A stretch of 64,000 nucleotides of DNA from Planctobacterium sp047947135 (GTDB lineage: Bacteria; Pseudomonadota; Gammaproteobacteria; Enterobacterales; Alteromonadaceae), in assembly GCA_047947135.1 (NCBI GenBank), contig CP170457.1, positions 2,790,001-2,854,000 on the forward strand. The letters run 5' to 3'. Below are positions 1 through 8,648 of the stretch, piece after piece. Position 1 is the stretch's first letter, and each line of letters starts with the position of its first letter. The notes under the pieces were generated by a model, which saw nothing but the letters and a program-made list of their open reading frames with translations, was not told the origin of the DNA and made no database searches. The translations under genes were made by a program, and so were the position numbers.

Positions 1-335
1 CTTTCTTAGCAGTTGGCACGGCTGCAGGCGCGTTTTTCTCAGTAGTTGTGTTTTTCATTAGCGCCTTCACGCAACCCATTCTGATGGAGCGTAAAGTTGA
101 TTTGGCTACTGCAGTGTTAACAAGTGTCAACACCGTTTGGGTAAACAAAAAAGTAATGTTTGTCTGGTACGCGTTCATTGCATTGTGTGTTGGTTTTGGA
201 TTTGTTGTTGGTGTGATGATTGATTTTATTCTTGGTTTCGGCAGCTTTGTTTTCCTGATGCCACTGATTGGTTACGCTACCTGGCATAGTTACATTGACA
301 CTATTGAAACTAAACGTAAGCGTAATTACGAGTAA
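1..335 (+). CDS. DUF2189 family inner-membrane protein (C-terminal part)
   Basis: The reading frame is open from the window edge, so the start lies upstream and only about 110 C-terminal residues are seen. They form hydrophobic segments (FFSVVVFFISAF at the edge; a long stretch around FIALCVGFGFVVGVM and FGSFVFLMPLIGYATWH) and end in a basic tail, KRKRNYE. The order 'ISAF..P.L..R..D..TA..TS' followed by 'P.IG.ATWH.Y' is what I recall for DUF2189 membrane proteins, which have no assigned function. A short hairpin follows the stop. Family call moderately sure; function unknown. Confidence 0.6.
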   Translation, partial: FLAVGTAAGAFFSVVVFFISAFTQPILMERKVDLATAVLTSVNTVWVNKKVMFVWYAFIALCVGFGFVVGVMIDFILGFGSFVFLMPLIGYATWHSYIDTIETKRKRNYE

Positions 336-353
336 CACGAACCTTTCCGGAAT

Positions 354-373
354 AGGTGTCCATTAGGGCACCT
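354..373 (+). terminator. Possible terminator hairpin after the DUF2189 gene
   Basis: AGGTGTCC (354-361) pairs with GGGCACCT (366-373) around an ATTA loop, with one G-T wobble. It lies 18 bases after the stop codon. No strong T-run follows, so intrinsic termination is plausible but not certain. Confidence 0.35.
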
Positions 374-609
374 CGGTTTGGCATGTCTGCGTTTAAATGG
401 GCGCCATTCATTTATCTCTTAACGGCATTTCAATGCGAATTTATCTACTCTGTCCTAAATTAGTTAGTCCCTGACTTGCAATTTTAAGGACGCCAGTGCT
501 TTTTAGCGTATTCTGTCCCTGTCCTGACAAGACACTAAAAACATTTGTAATAGGTTGTAGTGCAATTTAGTTGTCATATTGCTGCTTTAAAGTGAATTAT
601 ATTGTTTGG
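374..609 (+). promoter_or_regulatory. Upstream region of the CsrB-like RNA
   Basis: No gene is seen here. TATATT at 598-603 could be the -10 element of the downstream RNA, placing transcription start near 610; no good -35 was found at the right spacing. TGTC-N7-GACA at about 529-543 is an imperfect dyad. I could not find a clear copy of the GacA/UvrY box (TGTAAG-N6-CTTACA) that normally drives csrB-type RNAs. Confidence 0.35.
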
Positions 610-945
610 TTATTCAACAGGATTGAATATTACTGCGCAGGGAAGACCGCGGGATACAGACAATCTGAAGGACGACAAATTGTTGATTGGAAAAGGGTAG
701 CAAGGACGCCAGCAAGGAATGCGGAGTTTATTAGCACCATGGAATGGTAATGTGCAATGGAGTTTGCCATAAGGAAATAGACAACAACCGAAACAGGACG
801 TTTTGTGAACAAGGACTGTCAGTGTTTGGGAGAAGCATGGACGATTTATGGATAGCGATTCCCAGGGAGAATACAGGACGTTGAGCACCGACAAATCAGG
901 GTTGTTGTGAGTACACTTCGGTGTGCTTCACAACCCACCTTTATT
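610..945 (+). ncRNA. csrB: CsrB/RsmZ-type small RNA that titrates CsrA
   Basis: Between about 610 and 898 I count 18 GGA trinucleotides, several as AAGGACG or CAGGACG (for example near 669, 693, 796, 878). Chance alone would give four or five in a stretch this long. The stretch has no convincing coding frame and ends in a stable hairpin with a TTCG loop followed by a T-rich run. Many GGA motifs, about 340 nt and an intrinsic terminator are the hallmarks of CsrB/CsrC/RsmZ RNAs, which bind many CsrA/RsmA dimers and relieve their repression of target mRNAs. The 5' end is estimated from a TATATT element at 598-603. Identification rests on motif density, not on alignment. Confidence 0.82.
899..945 (+). 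terminator. Rho-independent terminator of the CsrB-like RNA
   Basis: GGGTTGT (899-905) pairs with ACAACCC (930-936). An inner ACAC/GTGT stem closes a TTCG tetraloop at 917-920. The downstream sequence is T-rich (ACCTTTATTTTG, 937-948). The convergent gene on the minus strand stops at 956. Confidence 0.8.
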
Positions 946-955
946 TTGTCAATAT

Positions 956-1369
956 TTATTGAGTATTGTTAGCGATTGCCTGCTCAAAGTATTTTTGCAC
1001 GCTGATTTGACTATCATTGACCAAACGCTGGAAACAGATTCCGGCAAAGGCGTAAGAATGACCGCCATACTCTAAAAGTACATATGGAGCTTCGGGATCA
1101 GATTCGTCATAGGTCCAATTACCACCTACCACGGAACGAAACACCTCGCCAACATAAGCGCCGTAGATATTACATAAGGTAAATACCGCTTTGTCTTCTA
1201 GCGCCTGGTCCTTGTACCTTTCAATCCAGCGAAGAATCACTTCATCAACCTTAGCAATGCTATCGGCAGAACCATCGAGATCAATACGAAACTCATCTTT
1301 AGTGGTCAAAATGGCATTTTGAGCACTGTCTTTCATCAGTTCGTGTAATTCTTCATGCGTCATCAACAT
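956..1369 (-). CDS. Hypothetical protein, possibly DUF3806-like
   Basis: A 137-residue soluble acidic protein without signal peptide or membrane segment. The C-terminal half (about 60-130) has a pattern with NIYGAYVGEVFR and a GGNW motif followed by aromatic/hydrophobic strands, which loosely recalls DUF3806-type proteins (small immunity/cargo-like domain of unknown role); I am not sure of this. Translation could begin at either of two nearby Met codons (1369 or 1363). It stands alone: the LysR gene upstream is 32 bases away on the same strand, so co-transcription is possible. No function is proposed. Confidence 0.6.
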   Translation of the reverse strand: MLMTHEELHELMKDSAQNAILTTKDEFRIDLDGSADSIAKVDEVILRWIERYKDQALEDKAVFTLCNIYGAYVGEVFRSVVGGNWTYDESDPEAPYVLLEYGGHSYAFAGICFQRLVNDSQISVQKYFEQAIANNTQ

Positions 1370-1401
1370 GGTGCAACCTTAGCGTTATTATTGTCTGTTT
1401 G

Positions 1402-2331
1402 TTATTGCTGCTCAATTATTCTGTGCTGCAAAATCAGCTCAGTCAACAATTGTGTTCCTGGCCCCATTCTATCTGAATGTGGGGTAACTAGCGACATGGT
1501 AACTGAACGAAAGTTACTGCCTTTAATTTTAAAACAGCTTAGCTCACCTGAGTCAACATAAGGCTGTACGTCATGAATGGGAAGCCAACAAAATCCCAGT
1601 CCCTGACGCAACAGCTTAATTGCTGCTTCAAACTTACTCACTGTCCAGCGTTGTTCTGCTTTTAACCAACCTTGTTTTTCAATTGGTGAGCGGCCAGTAT
1701 CCTTGATCACTATCTGCAGATGTTGTGCCAGAATTTCCGGATCAATTTCATTGCCTAATGACGCCAGCTCATGGTCAGGTGAACATACTGCGACAAATTG
1801 CACATGCAATATCGGTTCACTTAATATGCCTTTAGGGATAGATGCGGTAAGCGCCAGATCTGCCCAACCAGAGCTGATAAGCTCCTCTGTGCCGGTCAAT
1901 ACCGAGTCCACAATATTTAAGCGACTGCCCCTGCTATGAGGGTAAAATTCGGACCAGATAGGTAAGAGAAATTCATCCGGAAATGCCAATTCAACAGCGA
2001 TATTGATTTCGGGTTCCCAATTTTGATTTATATTTCTGGCCAGCTCCTCCAGATCTTCGGCATTTTTACTCAACAATCTTGAGCGCCGCAGCATGACTTC
2101 ACCCGCTTTGGTCAGAAAAGCTTTTCGACCTTTGACTTCCAGTAACTGCACTCCGAGTTGAGATTGTAGCTTGGCAACTGCATGGTTAAGTGAAGACTGA
2201 CTTTTATTGAGCTGTTTAGCCGCATGGGCGTAGCCACCATGGTCTACTACTGCTTGCAATATTCGCCATTGTTCCAGCGTTGTTTTGGGGCGATACATTA
2301 ATCGTTCGATTTTTTTGTATGTTTGACCCAT
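1402..2331 (-). CDS. LysR-family transcriptional regulator
   Basis: 309 residues, the usual LTTR length. The N-terminal winged helix-turn-helix covers about residues 15-75: LEQWRILQAVVDHGGY, then AAKQLNKSQSSLNHAVAKLQ as recognition region, then KAFLTKAGEVML. The remainder is the type 2 periplasmic-binding-like effector domain. LTTRs bind DNA as tetramers and usually regulate a neighbour or themselves; the nearest candidate is the porin-like gene upstream on the same strand, but divergent arrangement, the typical LTTR layout, is absent. Start is uncertain: an internal Met about 11 codons in (before RPKTTLEQW) would also retain the whole HTH. Effector unknown. Confidence 0.85.
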   Translation of the reverse strand: MGQTYKKIERLMYRPKTTLEQWRILQAVVDHGGYAHAAKQLNKSQSSLNHAVAKLQSQLGVQLLEVKGRKAFLTKAGEVMLRRSRLLSKNAEDLEELARNINQNWEPEINIAVELAFPDEFLLPIWSEFYPHSRGSRLNIVDSVLTGTEELISSGWADLALTASIPKGILSEPILHVQFVAVCSPDHELASLGNEIDPEILAQHLQIVIKDTGRSPIEKQGWLKAEQRWTVSKFEAAIKLLRQGLGFCWLPIHDVQPYVDSGELSCFKIKGSNFRSVTMSLVTPHSDRMGPGTQLLTELILQHRIIEQQ

Positions 2332-2431
2332 CTTACTGAAATCAAGTTGCTGCTGTAAAGCAACATATTGCGATTTATAGTCGGGCTAACGTAGCTTTAT
2401 CTGAAGACTTAGGCTAAGAATCCTTTCATAT

Positions 2432-3721
2432 CTAGAAGCGAAATTGCACAATTGCCAAAAGTTGTTGCTGTGTAATGTCTGTTGATATGTCTGGCCATTG
2501 ACCTCTGCTGGCCTGAAATGAATCCACGTACAACCATTCTACGCCCACCTGCCAGTGTTTGTTTAACGTCCGCCGATAGGTAGCTGTCGCAGCCCAACCA
2601 TGACCATTATTGTTATCGATCAGTTGCATATAATCGGTGTCAGTAGTTGCATAATTATCATAGCGCAAGGAGAGTATGTTAGGACCCTGGCGATAGACTA
2701 AAGATGCATACCAGGCATCAAAGTCCACTTCTACCTTGCCTGTGCCCATCGCTGTTTTCCCGACCATGGCATGTGCAATTAGGCGCCATTGGGCGTTAAA
2801 CTTATGCTGCAGTGACAACGAGCTAAACAGGGTGTTCCAGGCGTACTGGCCGCCGCGCGCTACGATGCTGTCATCTCCATTGTTGTTATAATAAAGATAC
2901 TTGACCTGGGTCTGCTTTTGATAATCCCAATGTAATCCAAACTGATATCCGAACCGACCATCTACCTCTCTATAGGGTTCTACCCAGGCTGCCTGCAGCG
3001 GTAACGCCGAGTTGGGACCAATGGATGGATAACGAGCAAAGAATATTCTTTCATTCGTCAGTGATTGTCGATCATGGATGGCCCAGCCGCGCCAGGCTAA
3101 CAAGGTTCCCGCGGTATCGTTGCCTTTATAAAGTGCGAAACTGGCGGAAAAATTGTGAGGACTGAAACCATGTGCTCGGCCTAATCGTGTTACCTTAACT
3201 TCACCGCCCAGCGTTCTGACTTCTTCCCCTATCCAACTGTTTATTGCCGAGTTGCTGTAGTGAAAGGGTGAAAGCCAGCCGATATCCGGATTTTCAAAAC
3301 CAATCTCGGGATAGAACATGCCAGTTCTGAATCGCCAACGATAGCCCTTTGACCACAGAGGAGAGTATTTGAAAAAAAGCTGGGTAAATCCGATATGGTG
3401 CTTTGGGTCTTCAACGCTGTTAATTGTCGCGTGAAAACTCGTTGTGCCATTGAAATCAGCGTTAAGTTGCAACAGGGTATGAGCCAACGTGAATTTATCA
3501 CTGTCGTCATAACGCAGGAGACCTGTGCCTCTATTCAAATAGGACGTTTCATCATCGGCATTAAGCGTTAACTGAGATTGAATGAGCCCTTTGATGTCAA
3601 ATTGCACTTGAGCAGAAGCCGCACAGGGAGATAGTAACGTTAGGTTAAACAAAAACACCGCTAATAAGGTGGTGCCTTTGTTTGACTTTTGCTCGGAAGA
3701 AACCAGTTTCACTTCATTCAT
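2432..3721 (-). CDS. Porin-like outer-membrane beta-barrel protein
   Basis: The open frame extends to 3790, but the Met at 3721 is preferred because it gives a clean signal peptide: MNEVKLVSSEQKSNKG, a hydrophobic core LLAVFLFNLTLL, and a cleavage region after CAASAQ. The mature protein (about 390 residues) alternates polar and aromatic residues in strand-like runs, has many Tyr/Trp, and ends in VQFRF with the terminal Phe that BAM recognises. This is typical of a 16-strand-like porin or phosphate-selective porin fold. Substrate cannot be told. A LysR gene follows 100 bases downstream and could control it. Confidence 0.65.
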   Translation of the reverse strand: MNEVKLVSSEQKSNKGTTLLAVFLFNLTLLSPCAASAQVQFDIKGLIQSQLTLNADDETSYLNRGTGLLRYDDSDKFTLAHTLLQLNADFNGTTSFHATINSVEDPKHHIGFTQLFFKYSPLWSKGYRWRFRTGMFYPEIGFENPDIGWLSPFHYSNSAINSWIGEEVRTLGGEVKVTRLGRAHGFSPHNFSASFALYKGNDTAGTLLAWRGWAIHDRQSLTNERIFFARYPSIGPNSALPLQAAWVEPYREVDGRFGYQFGLHWDYQKQTQVKYLYYNNNGDDSIVARGGQYAWNTLFSSLSLQHKFNAQWRLIAHAMVGKTAMGTGKVEVDFDAWYASLVYRQGPNILSLRYDNYATTDTDYMQLIDNNNGHGWAATATYRRTLNKHWQVGVEWLYVDSFQASRGQWPDISTDITQQQLLAIVQFRF

Positions 3722-3834
3722 TGTTATTAGTTCTGGTAAATAATTGTTCCGAGTTATTACATGACCTGCACTTAAGCCCCGGAATTTCAAAAAGATTAGC
3801 CAAACACTTTAACGGGGCTAACACTTGTATGTAC

Positions 3835-5031
3835 TTAACAAAACGACAAAAGGACACTCAATAAGGCATCCGTGTCATAGAATGGCGCGCTGGATTTACT
3901 GATAATATTGGTTTCTACTATCTGCATACCATGTTGTTGCCATCGCACCCTATCAATTGTTTCCTGCTGCTGCTCATTATTTTTATCTATCACAATGTGT
4001 GACAGCAGTCTATTTTCCGGGACCGGGTGTTCCAAATCCTGTTGAATGTAATCCAGCAATGTTTGAATCGCGTCGTTAACATCCATGCCCAGCATTTCCG
4101 GGTCTTCACCCAGGTTTGGAATGAATACTTTTGGTCCCTGATTACTATATATCGCCTTACCTACGCCTTTGGGCAGCAGACTGGCGAGCACACTAGAATA
4201 ATAACTGCCGGGTGGGAAACATATCATGTCGGCATTGATGATAAGTTGTTTTTGACGCTCACACAGTACTGACTCAACAGGCTGCAACTGGTCAATATTA
4301 CGAGACAAAAACATGCGTTTTATACGCTTGCTTATCGGCGGTTTTTCCTTGCCGGTCATGCGGTGCTGACCAACAATAACATCACCATTTTCCAGTTCTA
4401 CTGCAAGATGAAAGTTATCATCAACGGTCAGACGCACAGTTCCTCGAACTTCTACCAGCTTGGAAAACAGAAAGACTATAGGTTCCAAGTGGCGGGTATT
4501 ATTCAGATAACCACCGGAGAGGATAAGGTTGCCAACGCTGGCACCCCTCAAATTGAAATTATCCGGTTTGTGGCTTTGAAAAAAGGCCAGCTGATTACAA
4601 ATTAACTGGCGCATTGGCTCTGGGATGGCTGCTACCAAGGAATGTACACCCTGAGTCATATCGAATAGCTGTTTTTCCAGCACTGGATGCGGTGAGGTTT
4701 TTGACAAACGGTGAGAAAACAGCGCAAATACGTCAGGTAATCCTTTAACACTGTCATCTGCCAATGCCATTAGTCTGGCCCGTAAATCGCCAATGGCTGG
4801 CATATCGAATGATTGTCTGAGTACTGCTGAGCTCCCCCCAGAGTCAAAAGGAGTCATCATATGAATAGAGTTGTGAGTGAACTTTTTAAGCTTTTTACTG
4901 AGATCGTTTAACGCAGTTCCCCCACTAAAAAATAATATGCTGGGGCCCATTTCTGGGGAGCGTTCATATCTGGCAATTCGCAATTTATCTGGAATTTTCA
5001 GACCACGTTTAATGAAATACTGGTTACTCAT
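3835..5031 (-). CDS. CofD/YvcK-family protein (GAK-system-like)
   Basis: 398 residues. The N-terminus carries FFSGGTALNDLS (about 32-43), then PFDSGGSSAVLR and PAIGDLRARLMAL, the nucleotide-sugar/phosphate-binding pattern of CofD and YvcK proteins; GASVGNLILSGGYL (about 165-178) and MICFPPGSYYSS (about 270-280) continue the fold. CofD makes the F420 precursor, and YvcK binds UDP-sugars and affects gluconeogenic growth and cell-wall synthesis. The sequence looks closest to what I remember of the 'GAK system CofD-like' subfamily, which normally sits beside an ATP-grasp enzyme and an XXXCH-motif protein; neither is here. A GTGA-N6-TCAC dyad lies just upstream. Biochemical role unknown. Confidence 0.75.
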   Translation of the reverse strand: MSNQYFIKRGLKIPDKLRIARYERSPEMGPSILFFSGGTALNDLSKKLKKFTHNSIHMMTPFDSGGSSAVLRQSFDMPAIGDLRARLMALADDSVKGLPDVFALFSHRLSKTSPHPVLEKQLFDMTQGVHSLVAAIPEPMRQLICNQLAFFQSHKPDNFNLRGASVGNLILSGGYLNNTRHLEPIVFLFSKLVEVRGTVRLTVDDNFHLAVELENGDVIVGQHRMTGKEKPPISKRIKRMFLSRNIDQLQPVESVLCERQKQLIINADMICFPPGSYYSSVLASLLPKGVGKAIYSNQGPKVFIPNLGEDPEMLGMDVNDAIQTLLDYIQQDLEHPVPENRLLSHIVIDKNNEQQQETIDRVRWQQHGMQIVETNIISKSSAPFYDTDALLSVLLSFC

Positions 5032-5036
5032 AGAGC

Positions 5037-5050
5037 GTGATTAAGATCAC
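5037..5050. promoter_or_regulatory. CRP-like dyad upstream of the CofD-like gene
   Basis: GTGA (5037-5040), six bases, TCAC (5047-5050) is a perfect-core CRP/FNR-type dyad. It starts only six bases from the CofD-like start codon, an odd place for activation, so it may act as a roadblock, serve the region upstream, or be chance. Confidence 0.25.
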
Positions 5051-5254
5051 CTTTGGAATTAAACAATAATGAGTCTGCCACAATCTAATCGGGCTTGAAA
5101 GTCTGCATTGGCTTTATTATTCAATGGCAATATAATTAACCGCGTCGAAGAGCTGGAGTAAACACTATTGCATACTGATTGTAATTAGGGCTCGGCCTGA
5201 ATAGATTTTCTTTACTTAAAAACATTTTAAAAACGTAACGCAGGAGTAGTACCT

Positions 5255-5644
5255 ATGAGAACGTTTATCGCATGTCTCTTATTGCTGAGTTTCACTGTGG
5301 CGGCAAACTCAAATAAGGACGTCGTTGTGAAGAACTGGTTACATCTTGTGGACACTGGAAAAGTCGATAAAAGCTGGCAAGTTGCCGCGCCATTATTTAA
5401 GCAACAAGTCTCTGCCGAAAAATGGCAACACTTGGTTAGTTTGACCAGAGGGCCATTGGGAGAATTAAAGCAACGTGAGTTGCGTGAGGCTTCTGAGTAT
5501 ACATCATTGCCGAATGTGCCTGATGGTCAGTATTATGTTGCGCAATTCAATGCGACCTATCAAAACAAAAGGGAAGCCATTGAAACGGTCACGCTGATGA
5601 AAACAGATGGTGAGTGGAAAGTGGCTGGGTATTTTGTAAGGTGA
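5255..5644 (+). CDS. Secreted DUF4019-domain protein
   Basis: 129 residues, preceded by a good ribosome-binding site (AGGAG, about 8 bases before ATG). The signal peptide is MRTFIACLLLLSFTVAANS. The mature part has the DUF4019 layout: a helix with NWLHLVDTGKVDKSWQVAAPLF, then QVSAEKWQHLV, then beta strands YYVAQFNATYQNKREAIETVTLM and a C-terminal DGEWKVAGYFV. DUF4019 proteins are small, exported, of unknown function, with an SnoaL/NTF2-like appearance. It is monocistronic between divergent and convergent neighbours. A GC-rich hairpin follows the stop. Confidence 0.8.
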   Translation: MRTFIACLLLLSFTVAANSNKDVVVKNWLHLVDTGKVDKSWQVAAPLFKQQVSAEKWQHLVSLTRGPLGELKQRELREASEYTSLPNVPDGQYYVAQFNATYQNKREAIETVTLMKTDGEWKVAGYFVR

Positions 5645-5670
5645 GGTGCACCGTTGGTTTTGAAGGATGG

Positions 5671-5690
5671 GGCGGGTGATGATACCCGCC
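5671..5690. terminator. Hairpin between convergent genes
   Basis: GGCGGGT (5671-5677) pairs perfectly with ACCCGCC (5684-5690) around GATGAT. It lies between the convergent DUF4019 gene and liuE, so it may end transcription from either side, although neither side has a long T-run. Confidence 0.4.
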
Positions 5691-5717
5691 ACCCTGGTAT
5701 ATGGCAGATAGCAAATA

Positions 5718-6611
5718 TCAGGACAATGCCACAGCCACTTTTGAGTTACTTTTGCGTCCCAGACTTTTGGTGATCCTATTACCGCATTGCGTTAACAAAT
5801 CAAGATCAACACCGCTTTCAATGCCCATTCCATTTAGCATATACACCACATCTTCGGTTGCAACATTGCCAGATGCACCTTTTGCATAAGGGCAACCACC
5901 CAGACCAGCGACAGCAGCATCAATGACCGCAATGCCGTTTTGCAAGGCAATGAGGATATTTGCCAGTGCCTGCCCATAAGTATCATGAAAATGCACAGCC
6001 AGCTTTTCGACTGGGGCTATGGCTAACACTTCACGTAGCATCTGCTCTGTTTTGAGCGGAGTACCAACGCCAATGGTGTCTCCTAAAGAAACTTCGTAAC
6101 AGCCCATGTCGAGCAGCTTTCTGGTGACCCAGGCGACTTTTTCAGGCGCAATATCACCATCATAGGGACAACCTAACACACATGAAACATAGCCACGGAC
6201 AGGTATTTCATGTTGCTGCGCGGCTTCCATGATGGGGGCAAAACGCGCCAGACTTTCTTCAATCGAGCAGTTGATGTTCTTTTGCGAAAACGCTTCGGAT
6301 GCGGCACCAAAAATGGCCACTTCGTCGGCTTTTGCCAGCATGGCTGCATCAAATCCTTTCATATTGGGTGTCAGGGCGGAGTAGGTGACCCCCATTTTAC
6401 GCTGAATGCCATCGAAAACCGCAGCACTATCGGCCATTTGTGGCACCCATTTCGGGGAAACGAAGCTTCCGGTTTCAATCACTGACAGGCCAGCTTCTGC
6501 CAGCCCGTCGACTAACGCGATTTTATCCGCAAGCGCTATTTCGCCCTTTTCGTTTTGTAAACCGTCCCGAGGGCCAACTTCGACAATTCTTACCGATTCC
6601 GGATACGTCAA
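5718..6611 (-). CDS. liuE: Hydroxymethylglutaryl-CoA lyase
   Basis: 297 residues, the family's normal length. It cleaves 3-hydroxy-3-methylglutaryl-CoA to acetoacetate and acetyl-CoA, the last step of leucine breakdown. Seen directly: the N-terminal EVGPRDGLQNEK metal/substrate loop (about 10-21), the SLGDTIGVGTP segment, HFHDTYGQALAN with the metal-binding His pair, and the signature GLGGCPYAKGASGN with the catalytic Cys (about 235-248). It is the last gene of liuRABCDE, 29 bases after liuD. No CoA-transferase for acetoacetate follows, so acetoacetate must be activated elsewhere before the thiolase across the divergent region could use it. Confidence 0.95.
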   Translation of the reverse strand: MTYPESVRIVEVGPRDGLQNEKGEIALADKIALVDGLAEAGLSVIETGSFVSPKWVPQMADSAAVFDGIQRKMGVTYSALTPNMKGFDAAMLAKADEVAIFGAASEAFSQKNINCSIEESLARFAPIMEAAQQHEIPVRGYVSCVLGCPYDGDIAPEKVAWVTRKLLDMGCYEVSLGDTIGVGTPLKTEQMLREVLAIAPVEKLAVHFHDTYGQALANILIALQNGIAVIDAAVAGLGGCPYAKGASGNVATEDVVYMLNGMGIESGVDLDLLTQCGNRITKSLGRKSNSKVAVALS

Positions 6612-6640
6612 ACCAATTCTCCTAAGGTATTTACCTGATA

Positions 6641-8644
6641 TTATTCTGTCGCAGTGAACGACAACAATTCTGCACCACCATCTACCAGATCCCCTTCTTG
6701 ATAATAGAACTCTGAAACGGTGCCTTTAACAGGTGCTTTAATCGTGTGTTCCATTTTCATCGCTTCCATTATTAACAGAGGCGTTCCTGCTTCCAGTTCC
6801 TGATTGGTACTGGCCAATAGTTTGATGACGGTACCATTCATAGGCGCGGTAAAACCACCAGCCTCATCCTGTGCATCATCAATACCCAGATCAGGCAGGA
6901 TTTCTTTAAAGTGGATGGCTTTATTATGCATATATAGCGATGCATCAATATCATTTACCACAAAAGTTGCACTTAAACGGTGACCATTAATATTGGCTTT
7001 AAGCTGTTCACCTTTCAGCTCCCCAGAAACTCTCACGATTTTGCCATCTAACTCCATTTGGAATTGATTTGGCTGCATCGCATCCATATGCGTAATATTG
7101 ATGCTGAACTGTTCTCCAGCAACTTCAACAACGATCATCTGTTGATGCTGTTCATTCATACGCCAGGCGTTAGTGGAGTGCCAGGGAGAAGCATTATCAA
7201 AATTATTTTGGTTTTTCTGTAATGCCTGTTTGCGCAATAACAGGCTCAACACCATTAAGGGGAGTTGTTCGGATACATCGGTTGCTTCATCAAAAAACAA
7301 CTGTTCACGGTGTTTTTCGATAAATCCGGTATCCAGCTCTGCTTTTTGGAAAGAAGGACTGCTGGCAAGATTGTAAAGAAATGACAAGTTTGTCGTTAGT
7401 CCGTTGACCCGATACTCTTTAAGGGCATTCGCCATACGAAATAACGCTTTGTCTCGATCTTCATCCCATACGATAAGCTTGGCGATCATTGGATCGTAAT
7501 AAACAGATACTTCGTCGCCTTGCAAAACGCCGGTATCGACGCGAACATGACGACTTTCTGCTGGCGGCTGTAAGAACGTCAGCGTACCTGTGGCAGGCAA
7601 AAAGTCGTTCTCTGGATCTTCAGCATAAACACGTGCTTCAAATGCATGACCCCTAATGGATAATTGATCTTGCGTCAAAGGCAGCGTTTCGCCATTGGCG
7701 ACCTGCAATTGCCACGCGACTAAATCCTGACCTGTGATCATTTCGGTCACAGGGTGCTCTACCTGCAAACGGGTATTCATTTCCATGAAATAGAAACTGC
7801 CGTCAGCGTCGAGCAAAAATTCCACAGTGCCGGCACCAACGTAATTGATGGCTTTGGCAGCTTTCAATGCCGCGTCACCCATTTGTTTACGCAGGTCTTC
7901 TGTCATCCCTGGCGCTGGTGCTTCTTCAATGATCTTTTGATGACGACGCTGGACCGAACAATCGCGCTCGAACAGATAAACACCATTACCATGAGTATCA
8001 CAAAACACTTGAATTTCGACATGCCGGGGCTGTGTCAGGTATTTTTCCACGAGCATGGTGTCATCACCAAAGCTGGATAAGGACTCGCGTTTTGCCGCTG
8101 CTAATGCTTCGTCAAATTCCTTTTCTGCCCATACCTGACGCATACCTTTACCGCCCCCACCAGCTGCGGCTTTCAATAATACTGGGTAACCCATATCGTC
8201 GGCGGCGGCTTTTATAATAGCGGGGTTTTGGTCATCACCGTGATATCCCGGTACCAGGGGGACACCGGCTTTTTCCATTATGGTCTTGGCAGCACTTTTA
8301 CTACCCATGGCTTCAATAGCACCGACAGGTGGCCCTACAAAAGCAATGTTATTCTTTTCACAAAGTCGGGCGAAAGTGGCATTTTCTGACAAAAAGCCAT
8401 AGCCGGGATGAATGGCATCAACGTCGATGCTTTTGGCCAACTCAATGATGTGCTCACCACGCAAATAACTCTCTTTGGCGGGCGATGCACCAAGGTACAG
8501 GGCTTCGTCAGCCATGCTGACATGCAAGGCATTCGCATCGGCATCAGAGTATACAGCAACTGTGCTGATCCCCAGTTTCTTAGCGGTTTTAATAACGCGG
8601 CAGCTAATTTCACCACGGTTTGCGATTAGTAGTTTCTTAAACAT
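6641..8644 (-). CDS. liuD: 3-Methylcrotonyl-CoA carboxylase, biotin-containing alpha subunit
   Basis: 667 residues combining biotin carboxylase and biotin carrier domains. The N-terminal domain starts FKKLLIANRGEISCRVI; the ATP-grasp region has AAAGGGGKGMR (about 160-170) and EMNTRLQVEHPVTE (about 290-303). The C-terminal carrier has MEAMKMEH (about 629-636), where the Lys is biotinylated. With LiuB it carboxylates 3-methylcrotonyl-CoA to 3-methylglutaconyl-CoA using bicarbonate and ATP. It sits four bases downstream of liuC and is surely in the same transcript. The arrangement and leucine-pathway context separate it from acetyl-, propionyl- or geranyl-CoA carboxylases with similar domains. 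Confidence 0.95.
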   Translation of the reverse strand: MFKKLLIANRGEISCRVIKTAKKLGISTVAVYSDADANALHVSMADEALYLGASPAKESYLRGEHIIELAKSIDVDAIHPGYGFLSENATFARLCEKNNIAFVGPPVGAIEAMGSKSAAKTIMEKAGVPLVPGYHGDDQNPAIIKAAADDMGYPVLLKAAAGGGGKGMRQVWAEKEFDEALAAAKRESLSSFGDDTMLVEKYLTQPRHVEIQVFCDTHGNGVYLFERDCSVQRRHQKIIEEAPAPGMTEDLRKQMGDAALKAAKAINYVGAGTVEFLLDADGSFYFMEMNTRLQVEHPVTEMITGQDLVAWQLQVANGETLPLTQDQLSIRGHAFEARVYAEDPENDFLPATGTLTFLQPPAESRHVRVDTGVLQGDEVSVYYDPMIAKLIVWDEDRDKALFRMANALKEYRVNGLTTNLSFLYNLASSPSFQKAELDTGFIEKHREQLFFDEATDVSEQLPLMVLSLLLRKQALQKNQNNFDNASPWHSTNAWRMNEQHQQMIVVEVAGEQFSINITHMDAMQPNQFQMELDGKIVRVSGELKGEQLKANINGHRLSATFVVNDIDASLYMHNKAIHFKEILPDLGIDDAQDEAGGFTAPMNGTVIKLLASTNQELEAGTPLLIMEAMKMEHTIKAPVKGTVSEFYYQEGDLVDGGAELLSFTATE

Positions 8645-8648
8645 AATA

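Noticed and set aside
610..894. Minus-strand ORFs of 94 and 60 codons
   Set aside because: They lie inside the GGA-rich RNA region and lack a family resemblance or ribosome site.
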